Of a stretch of 64,000 nt of DNA, positions 42,950-52,109 are shown one piece after another (within the stretch, counting starts at the first letter, position 1; the number at the start of each line of letters is the position of its first letter). The stretch is from Micromonosporaceae bacterium KJ-029 (lineage in GTDB: Bacteria > Actinomycetota > Actinomycetes > Mycobacteriales > Micromonosporaceae), in NCBI GenBank assembly GCA_005402585.1, contig BIFP01000016.1, positions 62,001 to 126,000 on the forward strand, read 5' to 3'. Both the position numbers and the translations under genes were made by a program. Below the pieces are notes generated by a model. It was not told where the DNA came from. It made no database searches and worked only from the letters and a program-made list of their open reading frames with translations.

Positions 42950-45030
42950 CGCGCCTCACCCGCTGGCGGCTGGCTCTCCTGGGACGGGGTGGAGACCACC
43001 GGCGGCAGGGTGCTGCGTGGCGCGACCCGGGGACCGCGGGCCGGGCCCCGGCCCAGCGTGGCGTCCATCCGGTCGAGGTCCTTCCCGGCGGTCGAGGCGA
43101 GCTGCCACGGCACGCTGGTCACCATCACCCCCGGCTCGAACAGCAACCGGCCCTTCAGCCGCAGTGCGCTCTGGTTGTGCAACAGGTTCTCCCACCAGTG
43201 TCCGACGACGTACTCGGGGATGAAGACGGTGACCACGTCACGCGGCGAGTCCCGGCGGACGCCGGCCACGTAGTTCAGGATCGGGCGGGCGATCTCCCGG
43301 TACGGCGAGTCGATCACGGCCAGCGGGATCGGCACGGCCCGCCGTTCCCAGTCGGCCTGCAACTGCCGGGTGTCGGCGTCGTCCACGTTCACGGTCACCG
43401 CGGTGAGCGTGTCCGGCCGGGTGGCCTGCGCGTACGCCACCGCCCGCAGGGTCGGCTGGTGCAGCTTGCTGACCAGCACGATCGCGTGGTTGCGGGCGGG
43501 CAGCACCGGCCGGCCCTCGTCCGGGGTCAGCTCGACGGCGACCCGGTCGTAGTGCCGGCGGATGGCCAGCATCAGCAGATAGATCACGCCCATCGCGACG
43601 ATGGCGATCCAGGCACCGAGCAGGAACTTGGTGACCAGCACGATGAGCAGGACCGTCCCGGTCATCGCCATGCCGAAGGCGTTGATTGCCCGGGAGCGGA
43701 CCATCCGGCGGCGCGCCTGCGGATCCCGCTCGGTACGCAGGTGCCGGTTCCAGTGCCGGATCATGCCGGCCTGGGAGAGGGTGAACGAGACGAAGACCCC
43801 CACGATGTAGAGCTGGATGAGCTTGGTCACCTCGGCCTGGAAGCCGATGATCAGCACGATCGCGAAGACGGCCAGGAAGAGGATGCCGTTGGAGAAGGCG
43901 AGCCGGTCGCCCCGGGTGTGCAGTTGCCGGGGCAGGTAGCGGTCCTGGGCGAGGATCGAGCCGAGGACCGGGAAGCCGGTGAACGCCGTGTTGGCGGCCA
44001 CGAAGAGGATCGTGGCGGTCACCCCGACGACCAGGAACAGCAGCACCGAGCCGGACCCGAAGATCGTCTCGCCGAGCTGGGCGGTGACCGTCTTCTGCAC
44101 GTACCCCTGGGGACCGGAGACGATCTGCTGGCTCGGGTCCTCCACGAACTGCAGCCCGGTGAGCCGGGCCAGCCAGACGATGCCGATCAGCATGGTCACC
44201 GCGACCAGGCCGAGCAGCAGCAGGGTGGTGGCGGCGTTGCGGCTCTTGGGCGGCTTGAACGCCGGCACCCCGTTGGAGATCGCCTCCACCCCGGTGAGCG
44301 CGGCACAGCCGGAGGAGAAGGCGCGCAGCAGCAGGAACGCCATCACCCAGCCGGTGGTGTCGTGCCACTCTGCGGCGATGACGAGGTCGGCACTGGGAGC
44401 GCGCAGGTCGTGGCCGAGCACGACGACCCGGACCAGCCCGGTGAGAATCATGCCGACGATGACGATCATGAACCCGTAGGTGGGGATGGCGAACGCGGTG
44501 CCCGACTCCTTGAGGCCACGCAGGTTGACCGCGGTCAGCAGGGCCACGGCGGTGACCGCGACGAGCACCTTGTGGTCCGCCACGAACGGGATCACCGAGC
44601 CGAGGTTGGCCACCCCGGAGGAGACCGACACGGCGACCGTCAGCACGTAGTCGACCAGCAGCGCGCTGGCCACCCCGATGCCGAAGCGGGGGCCGAGGTT
44701 GACCGTGGCCACCTCGTAGTCGCCGCCCCCTGAGGGGTAGGCGTGCACGTTCTGCCGGTAGCTGGCCACCACGGTCAACATCACCACGATGACGGCGAGG
44801 GCGACCCACGGCGAGAAGACGAAGGCCGAGGCGCCCGCGATGGAGAGCATCAGCAGGATCTCGTCCGGCGCGTACGCCACGCTGGACAGCGCGTCCGAGG
44901 CGAAGACGGGCAGGGCGATGCGCTTCGGCAGGAGGGTGTGCTTGAGCCGGTCGGACCGGAACGGTCGACCGACGAGCAGCCGCTTCAGCAGGGAGGTGGA
45001 TCGGGCCACAGCCGCCAAGCGTACGACCAC
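42946..45030 (-). CDS. KimA-like APC-superfamily permease (probable potassium importer)
   Basis: 694 residues from GTG 45030 (GTG 45009, MARSTSLLKR, is equally plausible). About 12 membrane segments, with the family start LPVFASDALSSVAYAPDEIL and SYRQNVHAYPSGGGDYEVA, and a cytoplasmic C-terminal domain (HAIVLVSKLHQPTLRAVAYA, VVTVFIPEYVVGHWWENLL). This matches the KimA group of high-affinity potassium uptake proteins within the amino-acid permease superfamily. Two RCK (TrkA-type) genes start divergently 159 bp away, supporting a potassium role. An amino-acid substrate is less likely but not excluded. Confidence 0.8.
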   Translation of the reverse strand: MVVRLAAVARSTSLLKRLLVGRPFRSDRLKHTLLPKRIALPVFASDALSSVAYAPDEILLMLSIAGASAFVFSPWVALAVIVVMLTVVASYRQNVHAYPSGGGDYEVATVNLGPRFGIGVASALLVDYVLTVAVSVSSGVANLGSVIPFVADHKVLVAVTAVALLTAVNLRGLKESGTAFAIPTYGFMIVIVGMILTGLVRVVVLGHDLRAPSADLVIAAEWHDTTGWVMAFLLLRAFSSGCAALTGVEAISNGVPAFKPPKSRNAATTLLLLGLVAVTMLIGIVWLARLTGLQFVEDPSQQIVSGPQGYVQKTVTAQLGETIFGSGSVLLFLVVGVTATILFVAANTAFTGFPVLGSILAQDRYLPRQLHTRGDRLAFSNGILFLAVFAIVLIIGFQAEVTKLIQLYIVGVFVSFTLSQAGMIRHWNRHLRTERDPQARRRMVRSRAINAFGMAMTGTVLLIVLVTKFLLGAWIAIVAMGVIYLLMLAIRRHYDRVAVELTPDEGRPVLPARNHAIVLVSKLHQPTLRAVAYAQATRPDTLTAVTVNVDDADTRQLQADWERRAVPIPLAVIDSPYREIARPILNYVAGVRRDSPRDVVTVFIPEYVVGHWWENLLHNQSALRLKGRLLFEPGVMVTSVPWQLASTAGKDLDRMDATLGRGPARGPRVAPRSTLPPVVSTPSQESQPPAGEAR

Positions 45031-45188
45031 CGCCGGCCGCCTCGCCGCCGGTGGCGGCCACGATCGGTGGGGCGCGGGTCGGTGGGCCGCGCACCGCGCC
45101 GCCGGAGTACCGTCGGTCCCCGTTCGTGGCCCCGACGTGGCAGGCTCGCAGGCGACGAGGCGCAGCGGTACGCACCTTGGGAGGCAGC

Positions 45189-45851
45189 GTGCATGTCGTG
45201 ATCATGGGATGTGGCCGGGTCGGCTCGACCCTGGCCCACAGCCTGGAGTCCCGCGGGCACTCGGTGGCGATCATCGACCAGGACGCCGACTCCTTCCGCC
45301 GGCTCGGGCCCGACTTCGGCGGGATCACGGTCACCGGGGCCGGTTTCGACGGCGACGTGCTTCGCCAGGCCGGCATCGAGCGGGCGGACGCGTTCGCCGC
45401 CGTCTCCAGCGGCGACAACTCCAACATCATCTCGGCTCGGCTGGCCCGGGAGACGTTCGGCGTGTCCCGGGTGGCGGCCCGCATCTACGACCAGCGCCGG
45501 GCGCAGGTCTACGAGCGGCTGGGCATCCCCACCGTGGCCACCGTCCGGTGGACCGCCGACCGGATGCTGCGGCACCTGCTGCCCGAGGGCAACGTGGAGA
45601 TCTTCCGCGACCCGACCAGCACCGTGTCGATCATCGAGGTGCCGGTGCACAAGGACTGGATCGGTCGCCCGGTGCGGGCCATGGAGGAGGCGACCGGGGC
45701 CCGGGTGGCGTACCTGACCCGCTTCGGCATCGGCACGCTGCCCACCGCCTCCAGCGTGGTGCAGGAGGGTGACCAGGTCTTCATGCTGGTCACCGATGAC
45801 ATGGTGGCCACGGTCACGGCGGTGGCGGCGGCGCCGGAAGGAGCGCAGTGA
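45189..45851 (+). CDS. ceoB: TrkA-type RCK protein (CeoB-like)
   Basis: 220 residues: RCK N domain with the NAD fold VIMGCGRVGSTLAHSLE and IIDQDADSFRRL, then an RCK C domain (VSIIEVPVHKDWIGRPVRAM, GDQVFMLVTDDM). It gates or regulates a potassium transporter by binding nucleotides. GTG 45189 follows GGGAGG; a longer in-frame start overlaps the divergent permease promoter. The stop overlaps the next gene's GTG (GTGA). Likely partners are the second RCK protein and the divergent KimA-like permease. Confidence 0.88.
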   Translation: MHVVIMGCGRVGSTLAHSLESRGHSVAIIDQDADSFRRLGPDFGGITVTGAGFDGDVLRQAGIERADAFAAVSSGDNSNIISARLARETFGVSRVAARIYDQRRAQVYERLGIPTVATVRWTADRMLRHLLPEGNVEIFRDPTSTVSIIEVPVHKDWIGRPVRAMEEATGARVAYLTRFGIGTLPTASSVVQEGDQVFMLVTDDMVATVTAVAAAPEGAQ

Positions 45852-46543
45852 TCATGCGGATCGCGATCGCCGGTGCGGGCAACGTGGGGCGCTCGATCGC
45901 CCAGGAGCTGATCGAGAACGGCCACCAGGTCATGCTGATCGAGCGGCAGCCGCGGATGCTGCGACCCGACCGGGTGCCGGACGCGGAGTGGGTGCTGGCC
46001 GACGCCTGCGAGCTGGCCAGCCTGGAGGAGGCCGACCTCGCCGGCTGCGACGTGGTGGTCGCGGCGACCGGCGACGACAAGGTCAACCTCGTGGTCTCGC
46101 TGCTGGCCAAGACCGAGTTCGCGGTGCCACGGGTGGTCGCCCGCGTCAACCGGGCCGAGAACGAGTGGCTGTTCACCGAGCAGTGGGGTGTGGACGTGGC
46201 GGTCAGCAAGCCACGGGTGATGGCCGCACTGGTCGAGGAGGCGGTGACGGTCGGCGACCTGGTCCGCCTGATGACCTTCCGGCAGGGCGAGGCCAACCTC
46301 GTCGAGATCACGTTGCCGCCGACCGCGCCGTACGTCGGGCAGCCGTTGCACGCGGTGCCGCTGCCCCGGGACGCCGCACTGGTGGCGATCCTGCGCGGCA
46401 GGCGCGTGCTGGTGCCCAGCCAGGACGACCCGATCGAGGCCGGCGATGAGCTGATCTTCGTCTGCACGGCCGAGGTGGAGGACGCGGTACGGGCGGTGGT
46501 GCTCGGGCCGGACAGCGTCGAGCGCACCCGCGAGTCGCGCTGA
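45848..46543 (+). CDS. ceoC: TrkA-type RCK protein (CeoC-like)
   Basis: 231 residues: RCK N domain IAIAGAGNVGRSIAQELIE with MLIERQPRMLRPD, and RCK C domain (NLVEITLPPTAPYVGQPLHA, GDELIFVCTAEVED). GTG 45848 overlaps the upstream stop; the ATG two codons later is an alternative. The tandem pair resembles mycobacterial ceoBC. The gene ends 20 bp from the convergent DUF3159 gene. Confidence 0.88.
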   Translation: MIMRIAIAGAGNVGRSIAQELIENGHQVMLIERQPRMLRPDRVPDAEWVLADACELASLEEADLAGCDVVVAATGDDKVNLVVSLLAKTEFAVPRVVARVNRAENEWLFTEQWGVDVAVSKPRVMAALVEEAVTVGDLVRLMTFRQGEANLVEITLPPTAPYVGQPLHAVPLPRDAALVAILRGRRVLVPSQDDPIEAGDELIFVCTAEVEDAVRAVVLGPDSVERTRESR

Positions 46544-46563
46544 GGCGACGGGCGCCGAACCGC

Positions 46564-47232
46564 TCAGCTGGTCAGCGGTGCCGGCTCCGACTCCCGAGTG
46601 ACCCGGCGTACGGTCCAGACCGTGATCAGCAGCAGCAGGACGTACGGCGGGTAGCCCAGGACCAGCCGGGCCACGCCGAGCGCGGTGTCCTGCTCGGCGA
46701 GGTAGAGCCCGGCCTGCACGCCCACCTTGGCCAGCCAGACCACGCCCCACAGCACGGTCAGCCCGGTGAAGGTCCGCACCAGTTTCGGGTCGTCGCGCCA
46801 CTCGGAGCTGCCCTTGGCCACCAGCACCGACCAGAGCCACCCCACCAGGGGCTGCCGGAGCGCCGCCGAGGCCAGCAGCGCCACCCCGTAGCCGATGCCG
46901 TAGAGGATGCCGGGCAGGTAGAAGTCGCGGGCCTCGCCGGTGCGCCAGGCGATGGCGGCGCCGATGGCGATGCCGAACAACCCGTTGACCGCGTGCCGAA
47001 CCGGCCGGCGCTGAGCCAGCCGCAGCGCCCCGATCAGCACCGCCACGCCCACCGACGCGATCACCGCGGGGCGCAGCTCGCCGAGGATGTTGACGACCAC
47101 GAAGACCACCACCGGGATGCTGGACTCCACCAGCCCCCGCCAGCCGCCGAGTTGGTCGGCCATCTGCTCGGCGACGGTGGGCAGCCGCTCCTCGTCCGCC
47201 GGCTGGGTTGCCGGCTGCTGTCCGGTAGTCAT
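46564..47232 (-). CDS. DUF3159-family membrane protein
   Basis: 222 residues with about six membrane segments (SSIPVVVFVVVNILGELRPA, AVNGLFGIAIGAAIAW, FYLPGILYGIGYGVALLASA, TGLTVLWGVVWLAKVGVQ). It matches the actinobacterial DUF3159 family. Function unknown. It is the last of a conserved actinobacterial run: dut, DUF3710, OB-fold protein, DUF3159. Confidence 0.87.
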   Translation of the reverse strand: MTTGQQPATQPADEERLPTVAEQMADQLGGWRGLVESSIPVVVFVVVNILGELRPAVIASVGVAVLIGALRLAQRRPVRHAVNGLFGIAIGAAIAWRTGEARDFYLPGILYGIGYGVALLASAALRQPLVGWLWSVLVAKGSSEWRDDPKLVRTFTGLTVLWGVVWLAKVGVQAGLYLAEQDTALGVARLVLGYPPYVLLLLITVWTVRRVTRESEPAPLTS

Positions 47233-47317
47233 CGCCCGCCCTTCAGAGACTGTCGCGTACCCTCGCGGCGGCCGCCCGGGGTTACCCGGAAGTCTCTCAT
47301 CCGGCGTACCCGTGCGT

Positions 47318-47698
47318 TCACTTCGACGGCTCCAGCTCGTAGTACGGGTTGTAGATCACCTTGCGGTCGTCCCGCACCGCGATCCGCCCCTTGGCGGTCA
47401 GGTGCCGCCCCGGCTCGATGCCGGTGATGTGCCGCCGCCCGAGCCAGACCAGCGTCACCACGTCGCTGCCGTCGTAGAGGTCCGCCTCCAGCGCCGGCTG
47501 GTTGGTCCGCGGCGTGTAGACGACGGTACGCAGCCGGCCGGTGACCGAGGCCACCTGCCCGCGGGCGCACTGCATCACCGGCACCGCGCCGCACCGGGCA
47601 CTCTCCTGTTGCAGCTGCTGCGCCTCGATCTCGGCCTCGCTCGCGGTGAGCCGGCGCAGCATCCGCCGCAGCGAACCCCGACCCTCGTCGGTGCTCAT
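47318..47698 (-). CDS. OB-fold nucleic-acid-binding domain protein
   Basis: 126 residues. A helical N-terminus (RRMLRRLTASEAEIEAQQLQ) is followed by an OB fold (RGQVASVTGRLRTVVYTP, ALEADLYDGSDVVTLVWLGR, GRHLTAKGRIAVRDDRK). Similar small proteins next to DUF3159 and DUF3710 are universal in actinobacteria. Nucleic-acid binding is inferred from fold. ATG 47698 is used; an upstream GTG would add a tail without similarity. Confidence 0.82.
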   Translation of the reverse strand: MSTDEGRGSLRRMLRRLTASEAEIEAQQLQQESARCGAVPVMQCARGQVASVTGRLRTVVYTPRTNQPALEADLYDGSDVVTLVWLGRRHITGIEPGRHLTAKGRIAVRDDRKVIYNPYYELEPSK

Positions 47699-47835
47699 GA
47701 CCTCCGCGTCACCCTCCCCAGACCAGCCGGCTGGTGCCAGCACCCGCCGCCGCTCCGGCGGCGCCGGAACGGCTCCAGCCAGCGTACTTCGCGCGGAGCC
47801 GCCCCGGCGCTCCCGGGAGGGTCGGTCTCGGTCTC

Positions 47836-48513
47836 TCAGCGGGCACCGGGCGCCGACGTGGCGTCGGCCTCGGCTCCGGCCTGGCCGGCCTGCTCAGCCT
47901 CCTCACGCGGCAGCCGCAGCGGCAACGGCTCGCGCACCGGCTTGGCCTCACCGCCCCGGTCGACGACCAGTCCGTCCAGGCACTGGACCAGCGGGCCGGC
48001 AGCGGCCGGGTTGGTGGCCGCCTCGCCCTGGTACACCGCGCGGACCATCCACCGCGGCCCGTCGACGCCGACGAACCGCAGGTCGGTCAGGCCGTCCTCG
48101 GTACGCACCCGGGCGTGCAGCTCGGTGCCGTACTCGCCGGACACCTCCTGCGCGGCGGCACCGTCCTTGAACAGCGACTGGCGGATCTCCTCGCGTACCT
48201 CGTCCCAGATCCCCTCGGAACGCGGGGCGGCGAAGACGCCGAGTTGCAGGGCACTCTGCCCGTGCACCAGCACGACCTGCTGGATCACACCCTGCTGGTC
48301 GGCCTGCACCCGCACCTCGACATCGGGCACCGCCGGGATCTGCAGGCTGCCCAGGTCGAGCCGCTGCACCCCGTCGGGTGCCTCGGTGACGTCGTACGGC
48401 CCGCGCGCCGGCTCCGCCGGGGCCGGCGCGGCGCCCTCGGCGGTCTCGGGCGCCTCGGTGGCCCGCTCGTCACGGGCGTGCCGTCCCGCGGCCCGCTTTC
48501 GGGAGAAGATCAC
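47836..48513 (-). CDS. DUF3710-family protein
   Basis: 225 residues starting [15 protein letters not shown] at GTG 48513, which overlaps the dut stop (GTGA); GGAGGG lies 9 bp upstream. It has an acidic Ala/Pro-rich linker and then a globular beta-rich domain ([49 protein letters not shown]). It matches DUF3710. Function unknown. Coupled translation with dut is a conserved actinobacterial feature. Confidence 0.87.
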   Translation of the reverse strand: MIFSRKRAAGRHARDERATEAPETAEGAAPAPAEPARGPYDVTEAPDGVQRLDLGSLQIPAVPDVEVRVQADQQGVIQQVVLVHGQSALQLGVFAAPRSEGIWDEVREEIRQSLFKDGAAAQEVSGEYGTELHARVRTEDGLTDLRFVGVDGPRWMVRAVYQGEAATNPAAAGPLVQCLDGLVVDRGGEAKPVREPLPLRLPREEAEQAGQAGAEADATSAPGAR

Positions 48514-49040
48514 TGGGTCCACCCTCCGCTGTTCGCACTCACCGTGCCACCTCTTCCGTCCGCGCCGTCCGTCGTCGGCGGCGGTACCAAACCGACGTGC
48601 CCGCCGGTCGAGCCGTGCCCGCCGGTCCCACGCCCGGACGCCGGTAGCTCGGCCACCGGCTGGAAGGCCGCCCGTTCCACCCGCTGCACAACGAGTTGCG
48701 CGATCCGGTCGCCCCGAGAGATCTTCACCGGCACAGCCCGATCATGGTTGATCAGGTTGACCAGGATCTCACCCCGGTAGCCGGCGTCGACCGTACCGGG
48801 CGCGTTGAGCACCGTCACGCCGAGTCTGGCCGCAAGCCCCGATCGGGGGTGTACCAGACCCACATACCCCTCGGGCAGCGCGATCGCCACCCCGGTCGGC
48901 ACCAGCGCCCGACCGCCGGGCGGCAACTCGACGTCGGTGGCCGCCACCAGGTCGGCGCCGGCGTCACCAGAATGGGCGTACGCCGGCAACGGCAGCTCGG
49001 GGTCGAGCTGCCGGATCGGCACGGGCACCAGGTCGGTCAC
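48510..49040 (-). CDS. dut: dUTP diphosphatase
   Basis: Hydrolyses dUTP to dUMP, preventing uracil in DNA and supplying thymidylate synthesis. 176 residues, a trimeric-type dUTPase with the five motifs: [45 protein letters not shown], and C-terminal [13 protein letters not shown], where His replaces the usual Phe of motif 5. A tail of about 25 residues after motif 5 is low complexity. GTG 49040 is placed before [12 protein letters not shown]. Confidence 0.95.
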   Translation of the reverse strand: MTDLVPVPIRQLDPELPLPAYAHSGDAGADLVAATDVELPPGGRALVPTGVAIALPEGYVGLVHPRSGLAARLGVTVLNAPGTVDAGYRGEILVNLINHDRAVPVKISRGDRIAQLVVQRVERAAFQPVAELPASGRGTGGHGSTGGHVGLVPPPTTDGADGRGGTVSANSGGWTQ

Positions 49041-49126
49041 GGTTTCCCTCTTTCGTCCGTTCCGCTGGGGGTGACCCTGCCATCCTGCCCGGTACCCGGG
49101 TGGCCGTGCGCCGTACCCTGGCAGGA

Positions 49127-49618
49127 GTGAGCCAGTCACCGTCTTCTTCGACCACCACGGCGACCCCGGCGTACGCCGAACGGCTCCTCCTGCCCTGGTG
49201 GCTGTGGCTCGCGGGGCTGGCCGCCGCCGCCCTGCTCGCGGCCGAGGTGTGGATGGGCGGGGCCGGCGTACGGGCCTGGTTGCCGTTCGCGGTGCTGCTG
49301 CCCGTCGCCGTCGCCGGGTTGGCCTGGCTGAGCCGGATCCGGATCGCGGTGACCGACGGCGAGCTGCGGGTCGACGACGCCCGGCTGCCGGCACGCTTCG
49401 TCGCCGACGCCATCCCGCTGGACGCCGACGGGCGCCGTGAGGTGCTCGGCGTCGGGGCGGATCCGCTGGCGTTCGTCGTCCAGCGCCCGTGGATCGGGGG
49501 CGCGGTCCAGGTGGTCCTTAACGATCCGGCCGATCCCACCCCGTTCTGGGTGGTCAGCTCCCGGCACCCGGTCGAGCTGGCCGAGGCCATCCTGGCCGCC
49601 CGCGACGCGGCGAACTGA
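49127..49618 (+). CDS. DUF3093-family membrane protein
   Basis: 163 residues with two membrane segments ([39 protein letters not shown]) and a C-terminal domain typical of DUF3093 ([37 protein letters not shown]). Divergent pairing with dut is conserved in actinobacteria. The start is not clear: GTG 49127 matches family length but has no spaced ribosome-binding site; GTG 49100 is an alternative. Function unknown. Confidence 0.83.
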   Translation: MSQSPSSSTTTATPAYAERLLLPWWLWLAGLAAAALLAAEVWMGGAGVRAWLPFAVLLPVAVAGLAWLSRIRIAVTDGELRVDDARLPARFVADAIPLDADGRREVLGVGADPLAFVVQRPWIGGAVQVVLNDPADPTPFWVVSSRHPVELAEAILAARDAAN

Positions 49619-49675
49619 TCCGCCGCGCCCGGCCCACCACGGCCCGGGACCCGCTGCACCCGCCGGTTCCGGCCG

Positions 49676-50473
49676 TCAGGGCGCGCCGGGCAGCGCGGGC
49701 GGGGCACCGGGCAGGGTCGGTGGGGCACCGGGCAGGCTGCGCCGCTGCCGGCGCAGGTCGGTGCGGAGCTGATCGGCCAGCATCCGGGTGGCCCGCCGGT
49801 TCAGGTAGCTCGCCACCGCGGCGCCGGTGAGGAACGGGCCCAGCGTGGTCAGGTTGCGACCGAACCGCTTGAGCAGGGTGTCCCGCAGCTCGCGGCGGGC
49901 GGCCGTGCCGAGCACGGCGCCGATACCCACGCCGGGCATCATCGGGTTGATCCCCCGCTGGTTGGCCCAGGCCTGCACCAGGGCGACCGTCCGCTGGGTG
50001 CCGCCGGCGGGCAGCGGTACGCCGTAGACCTCGTGCAGTTCACCGGTCAGCTTCAGCTCGATCGCCACCACCGTGACCGTCTCGGCGGCGAGCAGGACCG
50101 GCGCGGACAGCAGGCTCGGGGCGACCGTCCACTGCACCGCGGATGCGCCGCCGCCGGCCGCACCGATTCCCGCGGTCGCCCGGGACGCGTTGCGTACCAG
50201 CCGGTCGGCCAACTCCTCGCCGTCCAGGCCGGGGAAGTGCCGGCGCAGCGTGGCCAGGTCACGGACCGGCACGTGCGGGGCGATCTCGGCGACCGTGTCG
50301 ACCATCCAGCGCAACGCCGCCCTTGGTTTGAACAGGTCGCCGACCCCTCGTGCCCGGGCCTGGCCGACCAGTCGACCGAGCAACTGGCGCCGCGTCGCCG
50401 GCTCGACGTCGTCGGCGGTCAGCGCCACCACTGTCGCGTTCAGCTCGTCCGCACGCTCGTCGCGTTCGCTCAT
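49676..50473 (-). CDS. Conserved hydrophobic-core protein, unknown function
   Basis: 265 residues from ATG 50473, which overlaps the stop of the 27-codon upstream ORF. It has a helical N-terminal part (VEPATRRQLLGRLVGQARAR), a weakly hydrophobic central region (TVAPSLLSAPVLLAAETVTV and LTTLGPFLTGAAVASYLNRR) and a C-terminal tail of three LPGAP repeats. EcsC-like or similar membrane-associated proteins look comparable, but I do not recognise it with confidence. Its N-terminus (MSERDERADEL) resembles the start of the upstream leader ORF (MSERSERIVGL). Confidence 0.65.
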   Translation of the reverse strand: MSERDERADELNATVVALTADDVEPATRRQLLGRLVGQARARGVGDLFKPRAALRWMVDTVAEIAPHVPVRDLATLRRHFPGLDGEELADRLVRNASRATAGIGAAGGGASAVQWTVAPSLLSAPVLLAAETVTVVAIELKLTGELHEVYGVPLPAGGTQRTVALVQAWANQRGINPMMPGVGIGAVLGTAARRELRDTLLKRFGRNLTTLGPFLTGAAVASYLNRRATRMLADQLRTDLRRQRRSLPGAPPTLPGAPPALPGAP

Positions 50474-50553
50474 GCCGACGCTCCGCTGCGCTCCGCGCCG
50501 CCATGAGGCACCACCGCACTGAGCCCGACGATTCGCTCGCTCCGCTCGCTCAT
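50470..50553 (-). CDS. 27-codon ORF coupled to the downstream gene (repeat element, copy 2)
   Basis: It encodes MSERSERIVGL then SAVVPHGGAERSGASA, and its TGA overlaps the ATG at 50473. Same length, same junction and 74 of 84 identical bases as the copy before the VOC gene at 15792-15875, 35 kb away. The two downstream genes are unrelated. Whether the peptide is made is unknown. Confidence 0.55.
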   Translation of the reverse strand: MSERSERIVGLSAVVPHGGAERSGASA

Positions 50554-50694
50554 GGCTCGACCTCCCGGCTGGACCACCGCCGGCGCGGCGTCCGTGCCTC
50601 ACGAGTCAACCAGGTCACTCGGCGCGGCGCTCGCCGAGCCGGGCAGCGGCGGCTCCGCCCGGGAGCCGCCGCTGTGGTGGTGTCGTGCCGTCGT

Positions 50695-50991
50695 TCAGAC
50701 GCACTCGCGGCAGATCAGCTCGCCGTTACGCTCGATCGCCAACTGGCTGCGGTGATGCACCAGGAAACAGCGGGCACAGCGGAACTCGTCCTGCTGCATC
50801 GGCAGCACCTTGACCGTGAGCTCCTCGTCGGCCAGGTCGGCGCCGGGCAACTCGAAGCTCTCAGCCACTTCGGCCTCGTCGACGTCCACGGCGCCCGACT
50901 GCGAGTCGACACGCCGGGCCTTGAGCTCTTCCAGGCTGTCCTCGCCGAGGTCGACCTCGTCGCGGCGCGGGGCGTCGTAGTCGGTGGCCAT
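50695..50991 (-). CDS. DUF4193-family zinc-ribbon protein
   Basis: 98 residues: an acidic N-terminus (MATDYDAPRRDEVDLGEDSL) and a C-terminal zinc-binding segment with FRCARCFLVHH and LICRECV. This is the actinobacterial DUF4193 family, present in nearly all members of the phylum and of unknown function. ATG 50991 is the family start. A 418-bp divergent region separates it from the LytR_C gene. Confidence 0.9.
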   Translation of the reverse strand: MATDYDAPRRDEVDLGEDSLEELKARRVDSQSGAVDVDEAEVAESFELPGADLADEELTVKVLPMQQDEFRCARCFLVHHRSQLAIERNGELICRECV

Positions 50992-51409
50992 CGGTTTCAC
51001 TCTCCCATTTCGATGTTGTCGCTTCCGGTTGTAACGCCGGACGACGCTGTTTCGGTTCCCGCTGGCCGGCCACCGCAAGTGTCGGCCACCTGACCCGACG
51101 ACCGTTCGGGCCAAACCGCCGGAGGAACTCTCCCGGCGAGCGCGGAACCCTACCCCCCCTTTGGGCGAGGCATGTATACCGCCCTCGTGGCTGAGATGTA
51201 CGCCCCTGCACGGGAAGTTGTTCCCAATGTGACTCAGGCGACACGAAGATAGGGGTAGTACTACCCGGTTCTCGGATGCCGCGCCGGCATGTCGGACTGT
51301 TTCACGCGACGGTCGGACAACCGTTAACCTCAGCGGCGTACCTGACGGCCGGCGGGACGGCCCGACCACCGACGGCCGCCGCCACCCACCACTGCTCGGG
51401 AGCACCCTG
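50992..51409. other. Divergent intergenic region of 418 bp
   Basis: No gene was found. It presumably holds promoters for the DUF4193 and LytR_C genes. Its one striking element is the perfect palindrome at 51253-51266. Confidence 0.5.
51253..51266. promoter_or_regulatory. Perfect 14-bp palindrome GGGTAGTACTACCC
   Basis: A perfect dyad within AGGGGTAGTACTACCCGG, about 145 bp upstream of the LytR_C gene. Size and symmetry suit a dimeric repressor site; no regulator is assigned. Confidence 0.45.
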
Positions 51410-51943
51410 ATGAGCTTTGCGCGAGTGCGAGCACTCGTTGTCGTCGGCATGCTGGCGGTGGTCGCCTTGGTCTTCGTGATCGTCGCCATGGTCCGGGACA
51501 CCCAGAGTAACGCCGGTTTGGCCGAGGACTGCCCCGCCGACTGGCCGCGCGCCGACGTCACCCTGCGCGAGCGCAAGGACGTCAAGATCAAAGTGCTGAA
51601 CGGCACGGACCGCCCCGGGCTGGCCGCCAGCGTCGGCGACGACTTCCGCAACCGCGACTTCCAGGTGAAGGCGGAAGCCACCGAGAAGAAGCAGATCGAC
51701 GATGTGGCGGTGCTGCGCTACGGCCCGAAGGGCGTGGGTTCGGCGCACCTGCTGCGGGCGTACTTCCTGGGTAACGCGAAACTCGAGTACGACCCCAAGT
51801 ACAACGACGAGGACATCGTCAGGGTGGTACTCGGCAACAGCTTCCAGCAGTTGGCCACCACCACCGAGGTCAACCAGTCCCTCGGTGACCTCGGCGCCCC
51901 GGTCGCCCCGCCCGGCTCCTGCCCGATGCCGGTCGACAACTGA
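51410..51943 (+). CDS. LytR C-terminal-domain (LytR_C) membrane protein
   Basis: 177 residues: one N-terminal membrane segment (ALVVVGMLAVVALVFVIVAM), then an external LytR_C domain (VKIKVLNGTDRPGLAASVGD, FQVKAEATEKKQIDDVAVLR, NSFQQLATTTEVNQSLGDLG). It lacks the catalytic LCP domain, so it is not a phosphotransferase itself; such proteins are thought to work in cell-wall assembly. GGGAG precedes the ATG. Confidence 0.88.
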   Translation: MSFARVRALVVVGMLAVVALVFVIVAMVRDTQSNAGLAEDCPADWPRADVTLRERKDVKIKVLNGTDRPGLAASVGDDFRNRDFQVKAEATEKKQIDDVAVLRYGPKGVGSAHLLRAYFLGNAKLEYDPKYNDEDIVRVVLGNSFQQLATTTEVNQSLGDLGAPVAPPGSCPMPVDN

Positions 51944-52009
51944 CCCGCCCGTTCGCCGGCCCGGCCGGATCACCCGGCCGGCCGGTTGTAGATCTTGACC
52001 GGGCGGGTC
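51942..52009. terminator. Nested inverted repeat between convergent genes
   Basis: Outer arms GACCCGCCCG (51942) and CGGGCGGGTC (52000-52009), with an inner GGCCGG-rich stem between 51956 and 51985, directly after the LytR_C stop. Likely serves as a two-way terminator. Confidence 0.5.
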
Positions 52010-52109
52010 GATCTGGCCGGCCGAGCGGCCGGACCGATGGTCGCCCGACCGGTCGGCCGTGAAACCCGCGGCACCCCGGGACCGGCACCGGCCCGCCGCG
52101 CCGGCTGGC

